Positions 8,886 to 19,070 of a stretch of 64,000 nucleotides of DNA are shown piece by piece; position 1 is the first letter of the stretch, and each line of letters begins with the position of its first letter. The DNA lies in assembly GCA_024180945.1 (NCBI GenBank), contig JAKSGN010000035.1:1364001-1428000 (forward strand). Direction: 5' to 3'. The notes under the pieces are model-generated. The model had not been told where the DNA came from and made no database searches. It saw nothing but the letters and a program-made list of their open reading frames with translations. Source of the stretch: Macrophomina tecta (taxonomy: Eukaryota; Ascomycota; Dothideomycetes; Botryosphaeriales; Botryosphaeriaceae). The translations under genes and the position numbers were made by a program.

Positions 8886-11220
8886 TCATACAATTTCTTC
8901 CGAAGGAGATGAAGAAGAGTTAATGCCCCTTCTCCTCGACCACTCACTCAGCAGTTGATCCATCAACTCCTGCGCTTCGTCGCTCCCCGTAACCTGCTCC
9001 AACTCTGCGTTCAGTGCCGGATGACCAAAAATGCGGCCGACAAGCTCGGGCCCCTGCCAAACCTGCTGCCGAATGCCTTCCTCACTCACGTCCTTCACAT
9101 CGATCTTCTCGTCGGCGAACCTGCGCACGCAATACCATCTGAACCCCAGAAGCAGCACACTGAGCGGCACCATGCAGATGATTTGGATGTAAGAATCTCC
9201 TCTCGCCATGACGAACACGCCGATGGCGAAGTTGTTCACGAATGCGGCGAATAGTACTCTGTCGAACACCAAAGGCCACAGCCCGCCGCCCGTTTCGTTT
9301 TTCGTGACCCAGACATACCTGGCTTGTGCATTAGCGGTAGGTCAGGAAAATTCTGGGGACTGAAGTACTCACAGAAGCTGGTAGCGCTTGGAAATAAGCT
9401 CTGCCGTGAAGGCAATGGTCGCCACGGGAAGAATCAGAGGCATAAATGGCGCGAAGACCAGAGCAAGAGTGAAGTATCCGATCAAGGCTATGGAGTCGGC
9501 GGCGTGACCGAATGGCTCACACTGAGTGATCTCCCACTTGGCGCGGGGTGTCGTGTGAAGAAGCTTGAGCTGCATCATCATTCTGATCAGCTTCGCAAGC
9601 TGCGCCATATCCCAAGCAACGCCAACAACGCGGACTAGCAAGTAGCTCATCCAGAAAGGTGCCGAGACACACAAGGAGACCGTCAGGTAGGCCCATGGAG
9701 ATCCGGTAGCGTCTGTTTGGTTGCCTGTTCCGTAGATGTACCGCCAAATTGTCGCGGCGACCGAGAATGTAATGAAGTTGTTGAAGATGAAGGAGGCATG
9801 CTGCTGCCTGATGCACCGCCTTGCGAGAGAAGTCGTCGAGGACAGCCTGGCACCCATGGCAATACGCTTGACGACGAGTCCTAGGAACGCAGGCATGAGT
9901 ATGGTCATTGTGGGAGATACGATGCCTTGAATCGCCGCCCAGAGTTTTGGATGTTTGTCGAGTTCGTTCCGGAAGGCACGGGAATGGCTTGCGATGTTGT
10001 CAAAGTTGGATACGTAGACCGCATTCAGACTGGTGGGGATGATCCACAAGACAGTGACCAGTACAAACCAGGCGTTGGCGGCACACGACTTCTTTTGCCG
10101 TTCTCTGCGGCTGTAAACAAGGCTTTCCCAGGTTATCGCCTCTGGCCTCGGCGCGAGCTGGATCGTGGACCCACGAGGACGCCTCTTGCGGGCAGCACGT
10201 GCCACTCGGCGAGCGTCTTCAATTGAATGGAAGGAGACGAAGCCGTAGGACAGGGGTGCTTCAGAGGTATACCGTACATCGGTTATCTCATCCTCGAGTT
10301 CCGTGATCTCAAAGTTGAGGTCTCTGATGTTCTCGCATATCGGTGCCGGGTCGTATGAACGGTCGCCCTTCCGGGTTCGTCGAGCATGCTCAACCACCAT
10401 GTGGACCAGTGCTACCTCCAGCTCAAAGATGAACTTGTCACGCTCCTTGATGAGCTTGGGAAGGTCTCGGGGGTCGAGGGCGATGACGCCCGTTGCGCGG
10501 TTGCCGGTTGCCTCGATCTCGTCCACGATTCCCTTGACGCCTTCGTTGGTGCGGAAGGGTTCGGCGACATCGGTGACCTGAGAATCCGTCAGCACTGTCC
10601 TGGGAGTAAAGACTGAACATCAACGTTACCATCAAGGTCCGAGAGTGCAGTTGGCTTTGATACGAGACAGAGTTGAAGTACTCTGTCCGCATCTTGCGGA
10701 CTGCCTGGTAGGCCGCCCATAGGAAATGGCAGACCGCGGCGTCGAAGATGTACGACATGTACACATACGCCCAACAGAAATCTCCCCACACCCCGAACGG
10801 GGTGAGCCTCATGACCCCGCTGATTTCCGGATTTGTTGTCATGTTGCGGAAAATGTTCAGCGGGGTGAACACGAGACACCCCAGGATCGAGAGTGTGAGG
10901 AGAAGTCGTTGGAGCATGGTGATGCAGCGTATGTGTACAGCCGCATCGACGCCGGCGGCCTCCATGAGCTGCGCCTCGGAGGTCCTGATGGCCGGCCGAA
11001 GCCAGCCGAAGACGCCGCAGGGAATCCTGGGCGGCGCTGGAGTAGTCCTGAGGTGTGGAGCGTACACCTCAGGACAGAGAGGGCGGAAGAGGAGGAAGAG
11101 GGCGAGGAAAACCACCGCCCCACCGAACGAGCCTCCCAAGCCCGCCACAAGAGCCCCTTGCGTCAGTGACGCACCGAAGGGGACTTGGACGAACTTGGAG
11201 ACCGTTTCGGCGGCGGACAT
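8886..11220 (-). CDS. CSC1/OSCA-like (DUF221) integral membrane channel
   Basis: Three exons: 11220-10630, 10577-9373 and 9318-8886, with introns of 52 and 54 nt, giving 742 aa. The order is as in the family. About three N-terminal membrane segments (one near residues 20-43) come first, then SRTLMVTDVAEPFRTNEGV, which is formed only by splicing and is the start of the cytosolic domain. Next come a coiled stretch (LKxD/E-rich ITELEDEITD), FVSFHSIEDARRVA and a Pro/Arg linker, then about seven hydrophobic segments (such as WFVLVTVLWIIPTSLNAVYV and the long segment ending RYQLLYVW). The C-terminus is acidic with a Ser run. Relatives are osmosensitive or calcium-permeable channels of the plasma membrane or lipid-transfer-type Rsn1/Phm7 proteins, and activity here is inferred. 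An upstream in-frame ATG exists at 11361. Confidence 0.92.
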
Positions 11221-11370
11221 GGTGGTGCAAAAGGGGTAGGTAATAATGAGAGCCGTCTGAGATAATAGATGTTGATAATGATGGAAGTTCTCAGACGGCT
11301 GAAGAATGTGATGAAGAAGAGATGGAGAGAACTGCGGCGGCGGCGGGTTCATAAAGTGCATGAACGGCGC

Positions 11371-11461
11371 TAGAGGGCGAGGAAGGCATGCCTCAGAGCC
11401 GCGACCCGTGGCGTCAGGATCGAAGGGATAGAGGGCGAGGAAGGCATGGCTCAGAGCAGCG
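11371..11461 (+). repeat. 33-bp direct repeat, two copies
   Basis: Copies at 11371-11403 and 11429-11461 begin tagagggcgaggaaggcatg and differ at about two positions. They sit about 150 bp upstream of the DUF221 gene start, probably in its promoter. Confidence 0.9.
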
Positions 11462-11668
11462 GTTGATGGAAAGCAGGATGCATGAGGAAGGAGGATGAAG
11501 GAGGCAACCCCAATTCGGACATGGTAATCGCCGAAAGATCATCTTATTGATCAAGCGCTCCATCAACTACACCAGCTTTTCATCTTGCCGATCAGTGTCG
11601 CGCCGAATTATTATATACTAACAAAAATGCCATCACTTCAGAGGCGACAATCCAGCTTTGCTCCTCCC

Positions 11669-11800
11669 CGTGAGGATGTAGAAGCGTTCGTCCGGACGCA
11701 AGTCGCATTGCCCCCCTAGACACTTGCGTCCGTATGAATGCTTCTACTCCCTACAGACATACCTCCGTGAGGCTGTAGAAGCATTCATCCGGACGCAAAT
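11669..11800. repeat. Inverted-repeat element with a third direct copy (MITE-like arm family)
   Basis: Three copies of a 26-35 nt arm lie together: 11669-11703 (+), 11722-11747 (inverted) and 11766-11800 (+). The shared core resembles GTAGAAGCATTCATCCGGAC followed by GCAA. The first two form a hairpin-capable pair around an 18-nt loop. A related single arm lies at 12281-12306, and related inverted pairs at 17488-17568 and 48048-48121. Confidence 0.75.
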
Positions 11801-12280
11801 GTCCAGCGCGCCGCGCCGCATCTAGCAGGTAGCGTGCAGAGATACTGTGATTGATTTATGGCAGGCTCGATAAGACTTGCGAGATTGGAAAGGAAAGATG
11901 AAGGTTCCTGTGGTCAGACGTCTGCGTCTGCGAGCAAGTGCCGCCAATGCAGCGGGCAGGCAGGCGTGTGAGTGCAGTAGCAGACGACGAAGAGAGTGGC
12001 GGCGCGGTGCGACTGCAGCTTTGGTAGCCTTAGCCCTGTCCCGCTCGCTCCGGGTAACGGCGGACTGATGGCATTGACGAGATTGCGAGCGGCTGCATCG
12101 GTTTGTTTGGCGAATATGGACCCTGCATGTGGTTTATAGCCGTCTTTAGTATCAACGATCTCAAGATCTCCTTGCCCAGTGTGAGGGGTGAAGAGTAGTC
12201 GCCAGTACGGACGACGTTGATGTCGAAACCGTGGCACCAAGAAGCGCAAACACGCAGCGAAAACAAAGCATGTGCGGGGA

Positions 12281-12306
12281 GTTGAAGCATTCGTACGGGC
12301 GCAAAA
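12281..12306 (+). repeat. Solo copy of the inverted-repeat arm
   Basis: Begins gttgaagcattcgtacgggc and continues with gcaaaa. It matches the arm at 11766-11800 at most positions. No inverted partner is visible close by. Confidence 0.6.
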
Positions 12307-12954
12307 ATCGATCACGCTTACACTAAGACGAAGGATCCAACTCCTACCGCAAGGGCAAGTTTCTCGTCCGCGATGAAGGGGGCAACTACCATTGCCATAG
12401 GGCCAACCGCATCGTCCCACCACTAAAGGTTCCGCAGCTGTTGGAGATCTCCCCACCTCTTAGCGCTGCAGGGAAGATCTCGGATCTGTTGAGTGTGATG
12501 AAATCGAGGCCTGTTGGCATGTATGTACAATGCCCGGGCAGTGTAAACTGTCGGACCGCGCGAGATTCAGCTTCATGCAATTTATGCACACTCGTCACAA
12601 AGGTTGAAGCCCAAAATGACGTCGATTTCGGGCCAAGCGCGTGGCGCGGGTAAAGACTACTTCAAAACAGTTCCGAGCCAATAATGCCGCATGCAAGTGA
12701 CTCAGGTACCGTCCAGATGTGCAACCCCTGCAGGAAAAAGAAAAGACGAGATCCGCCACGCCACAAGTGATGCCCAACCGTCAAGTTTACCTTTGCTTTG
12801 TAGCTCTGCCTCTCCGACAGATACACGCCTGACTTCGCCGCAATCTTTCTGAGCGCCACGATCCGAATCGAAGAACACTTTGTGCCATTCTATTTTCCAT
12901 CGATCACAGTGGAGTGAAGCGAGATGAGCGGTGCGGTGGGGGGTTATCGGCCCT

Positions 12955-15390
12955 TCAGGAGGAGAGAATCCTCCGACCCTTCTCCAAGTCTTCCATTTCC
13001 TTGGTCAACTGCTGCCGCTTCCGCTTGCTGAGGTCGTTCTCGCCGGCGATCTCCTCAAGCTGCTCGTCTGATAAGTCGCTCACCCAGGTAGGCGAGAAAA
13101 GTCTTAGCGGGGTGTTCGGGCCGGTGATGAGATGATACAAGGCCGCTTGCTTGTAGACGTTGTCAACAAGATTCTTACGGGCGACCTTGTAGTACGACCT
13201 CAGGATGTCATGCAGGTCCTGAACGGTATGGTCTTTGTTACTCATGTTGTCTGTCACAATAAGATCGTCAACTCGCACGACAGGCCGGTTGTCCTCGCCC
13301 TGGATGGTCTTCCCCGAGACACCGGCCTTAAGTCTCTCTTGGCGTCTGGAGGATATCAGAGTACCTTGCTCACACTCAACATTACTAAGGAACACACTTA
13401 CGCCTTTGCTAAGTTGTCATTCAGATAGTGGTTCATCGTGGCAGGAAGAGCAGACCGCTCGACTTCCAAGAGAAACTCGGCATGCGTGAAGGCTCTGACA
13501 TAGAGCGGCAGGAGCTTGTCGAGGAGAGTGGAGCTAAGACGCGCGCGAATAGTATCTTCCCGGCAGACCATCTCCAAGCAGTCCATTATGAAGCGTTGAG
13601 TGATGACAACAATGTCAGAGAGATAGCCAAGGACCAAGTTCTCCCAGCGCATTGACTGGTACTTGAAGGTGCTCGCAAGGAGAGAGGGGTCATAGCTGCC
13701 CAACTCGAATCCGCGAGCGTCACCGAAAATCTGGCCAATCCACTCGAGGATGCCCTTGTTGAGCGGCCTGCTGAGGGTACTAGGCCCGTGGAGAAGATCA
13801 AGAATAGACTGGTCGGTACATTCCTGCTTCCTAGTAGAGCAGTTTTCAGGTGGAGGAGGAGGCGTGGACTTCGTATTCTTGCCACCTCCATTCGGATCGG
13901 CCTGAAGGATCGGCTTGGACGCTGGCACGGAAGGCGGCGGGAAGAGCGACTGACGAGACTTCACACCCCCCAAAAAACGATTCACTGGGGCTCGCCTGAG
14001 AGTAACCCTGAGGAACCATCTGGGTGAACGGCTTGGAGACCGAAGGCTTGCTCTGAGGTTCCGCGAACTGGTACGAGTGCCCGAACTCTGCGAAGTCGTT
14101 GGTGAAAGTTTCGCTCCGGTTGACGACAAGCGTAGCAATCCTTAAGCTGTGAAGCTTGTAAAAGCAGTCGTCCCTGTACTTGGCATCAAGTCCCTGGGTG
14201 ACAACGTTCTGGAAGTGCATGGCCATTTCGATGAGGAAACGGCGTTTGTCTTGGACAGAGTCGCGACTCGGCCCCATGGCCGTGAGAGCGTTTGTCACTT
14301 CGTTCAACTTTTGACTGACTTCGGCCTTGACCTATACCGGGAATACAATTAGCGCGGAGGCAAATGCACTTACACAGGCATACTCACCGTGGGGAATTCG
14401 TGACGAATGTGCGCGGCTAGGATCATCTGAAGACGCTCTCTCAGAGCTCCGATTCCAACACGGTCTTTCGGGAGGCTGTTCCAGGGCTCCACGGTGCTGA
14501 AGAAGGTGTCCTCAGCCTCATAGCGATCGAAGTCGGGCTGGCTCATCTCCTGCTGACCAGGGTTCCTGACAATGCACCAGCCGAGGCGTAACTCGTGAGC
14601 ACGGCCTTCGACCATACTGATGGCGCTCTTCTCCGCTCCCCTGTCGACAAGATCAACTTTTGTGAGCACTCCCAAGGTCCGCTGACCTAGCGGGTCGACT
14701 TCTTCGGCAAGCTCTAGGATTAGCTGTGTCGCAGGATCCTGTGAGGCCGGGACCACAGTGAGCATGACTGAGCGGGGGTTTTTCATGTAGTCAAGGATCA
14801 TGCGCTTCACAAAATCCTTGTCAGCCTTGGTTGTAATGTGGCGCTGTGTGCGTTGGAAGATGCCAGGCACTGTCTCTCTGTCAGTGCAGGTTTGCCGGTC
14901 TCAAGAGAGGAGAATTACCATCGATGACAGTGAGGTGGTCCTGGTCAGGGCCGGTGACTTCGATGCTCAAGACATCCGAGCTAAAGGTCTTCTTCTTGAT
15001 GCCGTCGATTCCCATGACGGTCTGGACTTCGCGCATGATGTCGGAGAAAGTGGCCTCGTCAAGCTCGGTGAGGCCGGTCTTCTTGAAAGCGCGGATCGCC
15101 TCAACATGATCCTCATCAGCATCCTTGCCCGGAATAATGGAGACGAAGATGGAGCTGGCGGACGCCCGGCGGAAGGTGATCTGAGTAGCGAAGCGGGTGC
15201 AAAGGCCGCTGTCGCGAGGGAAGGGAAGGCGGGTTAGACCCTCAAGGGTGGAAGATTTGCCGCTTGACTGGTCTCCAAGCATGACAATCTGCGGAAGGTC
15301 TATGTGGTGGCCAACATTAACCGAAAACAGTTTGTCAACTTTAGCGAGCATGGCGGGGTCCGTCAATGCCCGCTTCTCGGGGCGTGTCAT
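12955..15390 (-). CDS. Dynamin-family large GTPase (fungal Mx-like), with one unresolved frame break
   Basis: Exons: 15390-14919, 14869-14388, 14331 to about 13402, and 13345-12955, with clear introns of 49, 56 and 56 nt. G1 is GDQSSGKSS. CTRFATQITFRR follows, as in fungal Mx-like dynamins. G3, VIDVPGIFQ, is formed across the first intron (DLPG in classical dynamins) and G4 is TKVD. The middle domain (MRWENLVLGYLSD) and a C-terminal GED-like helix region (LHDILRSYYKVARKNLVDNV) follow, with no PH or proline-rich domain. Between 14010 and 13900 the frame shifts. Either an 85-nt intron (14006-13922) is removed (729 aa) or the T6G6 run at 13977-13966 carries a one-base insertion (about 757 aa). 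Such proteins remodel membranes by GTP-driven assembly. The start is uncertain: the frame is open upstream to 15513. Confidence 0.88.
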
Positions 15391-16869
15391 GGTGGGCTGG
15401 CGAAGCCCACGAGCGCAGACAAGGGTGATTTGACGGGCGAGGGGAGTTGGTGTGGAGGAGAGGAAGAACTTCATTTGGCCGGCATTGCAAAGAAGATGCG
15501 AGTCGGAGTGCACGGGCCGCAGGCTCTGGCTCTGGCGGCTGGCGAAATGGGAAGGAAGTGATGCGTGACGTCATGGGTCGGAGCCGGGGAAAGGAAACGG
15601 GAGTACCGCGATTGGCATGATCCTTACTTGCAAGTCTGGTGTCTGTGACTGCTCGCTACGAGCTCTTTCGTGCTGCCCACAGGTTCCCCATTCACCCCTG
15701 TGCCCTTCTCAACGAACCCACCCCCTCCACACCGCTTCCAGCCTCGATGGGTCTGGACCCATGTAATAGTGGCAGCAGGAATCCGCATTACAGTGGCAAT
15801 TGGGAATCTTTCTGTTGAACAATTGCATCCGGAAAAGGCTTCAATACCAAACACAACTTTCACCTCCCTTCTTCCTGATGCGACTGGAGAACGTGATGTC
15901 CATTTCCACGCTGCTTTCCTCCCGTTCCCGAATCCTTATGGACCTTTGGTAGCCCGGTTTCTGTTCTGAACCGCTATCTACTAACGCTATAAAACGAGAG
16001 CTGAACCATCCACAGCCGCGGGCGCACCTTTGACAGACAAGTTCCCCACCCCCAACTTCCCCGATTCCGTTAGCGCCATCCCGCGCACGGATACACCAAA
16101 AAAAATTTCCAACATCACCATGAAAATGCAAAAAGATATGCTTGAATAACCAGCCTTCGACTGATAAGACTTCACGATGGTCTTGCAGCTTCTGTGGATC
16201 GAACACAGTACCTCCAGATACCGCACAGAGTAGATGCTGTTGGCTGAAGTGGACTTCAGTCTGGGGAGATGTTAGTCATGATGTTGCAGAAGGACCAGAG
16301 GCGAAAATTGTACTGACCTGGCGCTCTCCCAAGTGAGCTAAAGCTGCGAAATGATTGGTTGATGACGAAAGAGCAAGAGCTGCAAACCTCAAGTCCACAG
16401 CAGAAACGCCTGCGGCAAGGCTTGGAAGGCAAATGCACTCCGGCATGAAGTTTTTCCTGTGCATCAGAAGGCTTGGGAGGAAAGCTGCATCATTGTGGAC
16501 CCGGTGCTGGCCTTGTCCGCTGCAACGCTCAAAAGCACAATGCCTACATCAACTTCACTGCACAGTGGATTAATAAGCACCCGGTGATATATTTGAGTTG
16601 CGTAAAGCGTCTGCATATACAAGAGAGGTTTTGATTCCTGAACGCGGCATGACGTTTGTGTGATGTCTGGGACGAAGCAACACCGCACTGCGGCCCTGCG
16701 CCTCACTTAACCCATCAAAATGAGCATGCAATATTGGAAGCCACATCATTTCCGTACTGAATTGTGATCCGAGGTAGCGGGACACGTCTCTAATGCATTT
16801 TTTTCTATAAGTTTAAAATTCACAAAACACTTCAGCAGAATCTAGTATTCAACATGGTATCATTCATCT
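15391..16869. other. Spacer upstream of the dynamin gene
   Basis: About 1.5 kb up to the tRNA-Arg gene. Only short frames without domains are present, and I see no supportable gene. Confidence 0.5.
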
Positions 16870-16941
16870 GGCCGCATGGCCCAATGGCAAGGCGCTTGAC
16901 TACGAATCAAGAGATTCCAGGTTCGACCCCTGGTGTGGTCA
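16870..16941 (+). tRNA. tRNA-Arg (anticodon ACG), intronless
   Basis: 72 nt fold as a cloverleaf. The acceptor stem GGCCGCA pairs with TGTGGTC with two G-T pairs. The anticodon stem CTTGA/TCAAG flanks the loop CTACGAA with ACG at 16902-16904. The T arm CCAGG-TTCGACC-CCTGG contains the B box. The discriminator base is A. An A at the wobble position is expected to become inosine and read CGU/CGC/CGA. Confidence 0.95.
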
Positions 16942-18137
16942 CTTCTTTTGCCCTCGTGTAGGGAGCCTCGGAACAGGTGGGGTATCGTTTGTGGGAGAAG
17001 TTGAGAAATTTTTTACCACTTCGGCGGGGAGAGGGCCGGGCGCCGGGATGCAACGAGACAAGCCGGGGATGCCTCGGACCAACGCATTTTTCTCTACCTG
17101 TCGGCTAGCGCTGCCCCGCAGCGTGCTTTATTGAATCTCTCCTTTTGGATGCGGATGGGGCGGGAATAGATCATTGACGAAAGCAGCCAGGCTCGACTCT
17201 CTCACGGGGCTCCGTGGATTGTGGGGCGAATCTGGGATCAGGCAAGGGTGCAAGGGCAGAGGAATTGGCGCCGCGGACTGTACGCCGAGGTCTTCATCCT
17301 GGCCGGCCGGACGGACGCCGGCGGCAGCTGGCGCTTAGCGGCAATGCACGGTGTTGTGATGAACAGGCGGAGTCATGCTTTTCACCACCAGCTGAACTTT
17401 CGCGTGTGTAGCCTTTTTACTGTGTTGAAATACATCAGCATTCATATTTTTCTGTCCCTGGCTCAAGAATAGAACCACAGGGTCGAGAGGGGAGTTGAAG
17501 CAGTCGTCCAGATATAGAGATCAGCATTTGCCTAAATGTCGAGTTCTCAATGGCTGCTTCAATTCCCTTTGAATGGCGAATAGCTGAAAATGCTATTGCC
17601 AAGTGGCTGTAGTGGTGGGGTACAATCCCCAAAGGAAGTGGGCCGTTGAGTCTGAATGGTGATTGTATTGTTGAGGTTGTGCCTCATTGCTAGCTACTTG
17701 CCTTAAGCTGTCTGACAGCGTAACTTCCCGATCGGTCTTGGGGTTGTCACCTGACATGTAGTTCTAGAATCGCTGACCTTCATAGCGCTCTTCTTCTGCC
17801 CTTACTGTAACGAGGGTTTCTGATAAATCAAACAAGATACATCTGCCTTCCTTTTCATGAAGGTCGACCGAAAGACATAGAAATTCTACGCATATATGTG
17901 TTCAATCAACTGCAAGCAGTTCGGAATAAGAAAACCAGCAGTGTAAACAGACCAGGCAACTCCACCCCCATTGTCTTGCATAAAAAATCAGAGGAAAAAA
18001 AAGGACATCTACAGGTCCAGAAAAACCGCGAAGCTCATGAATAGGACAGATACTTGCTCCCTGACTGCTCCAACCCTCGTCGCAAACATCCATTCACCAA
18101 GGCCGATCTCATACAAACATCTTCGCCCTTTGCCTCC
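16942..18137. other. Spacer between tRNA-Arg and the hydrolase gene
   Basis: No coding signal. It contains the short inverted-repeat element at 17488-17568 and AT-rich sequence near 17800-18010. Confidence 0.5.
17488..17568. repeat. Short inverted repeat (about 81 bp) sharing the GTTGAAGCAG arm
   Basis: The left arm aggggagttgaagcag (17488-17503) and right arm gctgcttcaattccct (17553-17568) are inverted copies with one mismatch and one indel. The arm core matches the elements near 11.7, 12.3 and 48.1 kb. Confidence 0.6.
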
Positions 18138-19070
18138 TCACTCGCCACTTGCTGCCTTCTTCAAGACGTCCACCGCAATCTCATACGCCTCCCTCGTCGC
18201 CTCCTCCTCGACAGTCCCCTCGACCGCGCCCTTGTCCCACGCATGCCCCACGCCCTCAAATCTTTTCGTCACAACCCTGACCCGTCCCTTCTCCCCCTCC
18301 TCGATCGCCGCCGCCAACGCCTCCGCCTCCAGCGCCAGCGTATCGCCGGCCGCGGTCAGCACCACGACCTCACCGGGCCACCCGCCCATGCCGGCCCACC
18401 TCGGCGACACCCTCGGGTCCTTCCTGTCCACGCCGTCGGGCATGTAGCACGCGTCGAACAGCCTGGCCAGGCCGGCCGGAATGCCCTTCTGCCGCCCGAC
18501 CACCTCATCCGGGGCGCGCTTCTCGCCCGGCTCGACCGACAGGTCGACCGGCGGGTAGAACGCGACGACGCAGCGGAACGCGTCGCTGCTCTCGCCCGCG
18601 GCGCCCGCCAGCACGAGCGCGAGGTTCGCGCCCGCGCTGAAGCCGGACACGGACAGCCTGCGCGCGTCGAACAGGCCCGGCTGCGCGCGCACCCACGCGA
18701 GCGCGTCGCGCGCGTCCTCGAGCGCGGCGGGGAAGGGGTGCTCCGGAGCGAGGCGGTAGGCGCAGTCGAGCACGGCGGAGCGGGTGGCGCGGGCGATGAG
18801 GGCGCAGTAGGGCGCGTCGGAGCCGTGCATGGGCAGGACGAAGCCGGAGCCGTGGAAGTTGAGAAGGGTCGGGAGCGGGTGTGAAGGCGCGTCGGGCGGC
18901 GTGTAGAGGGTTGCTTTGATGTGTCGGCCAGGGTCGCGGGAGGGGATGTTGATGGCGCGGGTTGGTGTGGGGTGTGGCAGAGGTGGTGGTGCGCGGCGAC
19001 GCAGGCGCATGAGGAGACGGATGACGGCGACGGTGAGGCGGAGGCGGAGGTAGTGGAAAAGGTGGAACAT
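18138..19070 (-). CDS. Alpha/beta hydrolase (HSL / arylacetamide deacetylase-like esterase)
   Basis: A single exon of 310 aa. After a hydrophobic, Arg-flanked N-terminus (possible membrane anchor, residues 5-22), the fold-3 hydrolase signature is complete. The oxyanion loop is HGSGF at residues 73-77 (HGGG in most relatives). The nucleophile elbow is GFSAG with Ser145. The acid is Asp243 in AAGDTLALE and the base is His276 in GVGHAWD. The motif YRLAPEHPFPAALEDA is typical of the hormone-sensitive-lipase family. It should hydrolyse small esters or acylated metabolites, but the substrate is unknown. GC content is very high (third-position G/C), and mirror frames on the other strand are shadows of that bias. 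Confidence 0.92.
   Translation of the reverse strand: MFHLFHYLRLRLTVAVIRLLMRLRRRAPPPLPHPTPTRAINIPSRDPGRHIKATLYTPPDAPSHPLPTLLNFHGSGFVLPMHGSDAPYCALIARATRSAVLDCAYRLAPEHPFPAALEDARDALAWVRAQPGLFDARRLSVSGFSAGANLALVLAGAAGESSDAFRCVVAFYPPVDLSVEPGEKRAPDEVVGRQKGIPAGLARLFDACYMPDGVDRKDPRVSPRWAGMGGWPGEVVVLTAAGDTLALEAEALAAAIEEGEKGRVRVVTKRFEGVGHAWDKGAVEGTVEEEATREAYEIAVDVLKKAASGE

Larger units (their letters stand above)
11462..12954. other. Spacer between the DUF221 and dynamin genes
   Basis: About 1.5 kb between the 5' end of the DUF221 gene and the 3' end of the dynamin gene. It holds the inverted-repeat element described separately. Open frames such as 11914-12456 (-) show no domain, and I call no gene. 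Confidence 0.5.

Noticed and set aside
11914..12456. 180-codon minus-strand open frame
   Set aside because: No domain, and it runs across one arm of the short repeat element (12281-12306).
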